Below are positions 5,946 through 6,456 of a stretch of DNA of 6,456 bases, in pieces; the stretch's first letter is position 1; each line of letters opens with the position of its first letter. The position numbers and the translations under genes are program-made. The DNA is from Actinomycetota bacterium (lineage in GTDB: Bacteria > Actinomycetota > Actinomycetes > Nanopelagicales > Nanopelagicaceae), in the NCBI GenBank assembly GCA_009699645.1, contig WLNU01000060.1:1-6456 (forward strand), in the 5' to 3' direction. A model generated the notes under the pieces. That model worked only from the letters and a program-made list of their open reading frames with translations. It was not told the DNA's origin and did no database searches.

Positions 5946-5951
5946 AATCTA
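5946..5951 (-). promoter_or_regulatory. -10 element TAGATT for a leaderless nhaA-like transcript
   Basis: On the minus strand TAGATT ends six bases (GACCTC) before the ATG at 5939-5937, with no Shine-Dalgarno sequence. It lies just downstream of the glutamine synthetase terminator, so the antiporter gene is probably transcribed independently. No clear -35 hexamer is seen. Confidence 0.55.
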
Positions 5952-5965
5952 CTAGAAGCGCACAC

Positions 5966-5999
5966 AACAAAGCCTGCCTTTTAAGGGGCGGGCTTTGTT
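5966..5999 (-). terminator. Intrinsic terminator of glutamine synthetase gene
   Basis: Bases 5966-5978 pair with 5987-5999 over 13 bp with one G-T wobble; two further G-T pairs can leave a 4-base loop. On the minus strand the stem ends in GGCTTTGTT, followed by GTGTG, so the T-rich part is the base of the stem itself. It starts 12 bases after the glnA stop and separates that gene from the antiporter gene on the same strand. Confidence 0.8.
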
Positions 6000-6011
6000 C
6001 TAACAGATTTC

Positions 6012-6456
6012 TTAGATGTCGTAATACAGCTCAAACTCAGCTGGATGTGGACGCAAGCGAACATAATCGACCTCTTGCTTGCGCTTGAAATCAATCCATG
6101 TCTCGATCAGATCCTTAGTAAAGACGCCGCCCTTGAGCAGGAACTCATGATCGCGCTCTAGGTTATTGAGTACCTCATCGAGTGAACCCGGAACCTGTGC
6201 GATAGCCGCAGCTTCATCGCCAGTTAGTTCGTAGAGATCCTTATCAACTGGGGCAGGTGGTTCGATCTTATTGATAATTCCATCAAGGCCGGCCATCAAC
6301 ATCGCAGCAAATGCGAGATATGGATTCGATGATGGATCTGGGCAACGGAACTCAATGCGCTTTGCCTTCGGATTAGATCCGGTAATTGGGATACGGATAC
6401 ATGCCGAGCGGTTACGGGCTGAGTAAACAAGATTTACTGGAGCTTCATAGCCTGGG
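6012..6456 (-). CDS. glnA: Type I glutamine synthetase, C-terminal part (5' end outside window)
   Basis: The enzyme joins glutamate and ammonia with ATP to make glutamine, as a cytoplasmic dodecamer. The window shows 147 residues of about 470, open to the right edge. The fragment starts in the flap region [12 protein letters not shown], whose glutamate corresponds to Glu327 of the Salmonella enzyme. Next come the active-site arginines in [10 protein letters not shown], then RIEFRCPD with the metal-ligand glutamate and substrate-binding arginine (Glu357 and Arg359 equivalents), and [18 protein letters not shown]. The DKDLYEL loop holds the tyrosine (codon at 6231-6233) that is adenylylated in type I-beta enzymes, so post-translational control by GlnE is plausible. 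The fragment ends in the family's usual [14 protein letters not shown]. The methionine at 6302 is internal, because conserved sequence continues upstream of it. An intrinsic terminator follows the stop. Confidence 0.97.
   Translation of the reverse strand, partial: PGYEAPVNLVYSARNRSACIRIPITGSNPKAKRIEFRCPDPSSNPYLAFAAMLMAGLDGIINKIEPPAPVDKDLYELTGDEAAAIAQVPGSLDEVLNNLERDHEFLLKGGVFTKDLIETWIDFKRKQEVDYVRLRPHPAEFELYYDI

Noticed and set aside
5937..5965. Possibility that the antiporter gene is a pseudogene cut by the TAG TAG codons upstream of its ATG
   Set aside because: No recognisable TM1 coding sequence lies beyond the stops, only the glnA terminator. The remaining frame is intact with conserved ion-site residues and has a well-placed -10 element.
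1..6456. Mobile element, phage or defence system
   Set aside because: No transposase, integrase, toxin-antitoxin pair, nuclease, repeat array or tRNA-flanking site is visible. All genes look like core or common accessory metabolism.

Overview
The window looks like chromosomal DNA from a low-to-mid GC, streamlined actinobacterium. The actinobacterial-type inositol-1-phosphate synthase, the type I glutamine synthetase, the very short intergenic gaps and the moderate GC are what I would expect of a freshwater Nanopelagicales (acI, Planktophila/Nanopelagicus-like) genome. That placement is inference from protein flavour and compactness; no rRNA or marker gene is present to prove it. I see no insertion sequence, integrase, CRISPR array, tRNA or rRNA.

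Layout from left to right. (1) Positions 1-439 (+) hold the C-terminal part of myo-inositol-1-phosphate synthase, closed by a strong intrinsic terminator at 461-495. (2) Two minus-strand genes follow: a 192-residue protein with two membrane segments (519-1097) and, upstream of it, a small LuxR/GerE-type helix-turn-helix protein with a Cys/His-rich tail (1256-1576). The 158 bases between them hold a perfect 7-bp inverted repeat and a bulged hairpin. (3) A plus-strand run at 1650-5167 is packed tightly: a delta3-delta2-enoyl-CoA-isomerase-like crotonase, an HSDL2-like short-chain dehydrogenase, a membrane-anchored CopC-domain protein and an NCS1-family nucleobase permease. Spacings are 0 bp, 9 bp and a 1-bp overlap. 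(4) Converging on this run from the minus strand is a short NhaA-type Na+/H+ antiporter (5142-5939), which overlaps the permease by 26 bp. Upstream of it is the C-terminal third of type I glutamine synthetase (6012 to the window edge), separated by a hairpin terminator (5966-5999).

The isomerase and dehydrogenase pair fits acyl-CoA (fatty acid or branched lipid) metabolism. The CopC protein and permease form a second, envelope-directed pair that may have its own promoter. The most unusual protein is the 265-residue NhaA. It keeps the ion-binding aspartates and the key lysine but appears to lack the first membrane segment and a central two-helix block, and it has lost essentially all residues of the classical pH sensor. 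A second pattern is regulatory: three genes (starts at 1650, 3234 and 5939) carry a TANNNT hexamer exactly six bases before the ATG with no ribosome binding site, as expected for leaderless transcripts.

Family assignments were made by recognising motifs by eye and by alignment from memory. No database search was run.
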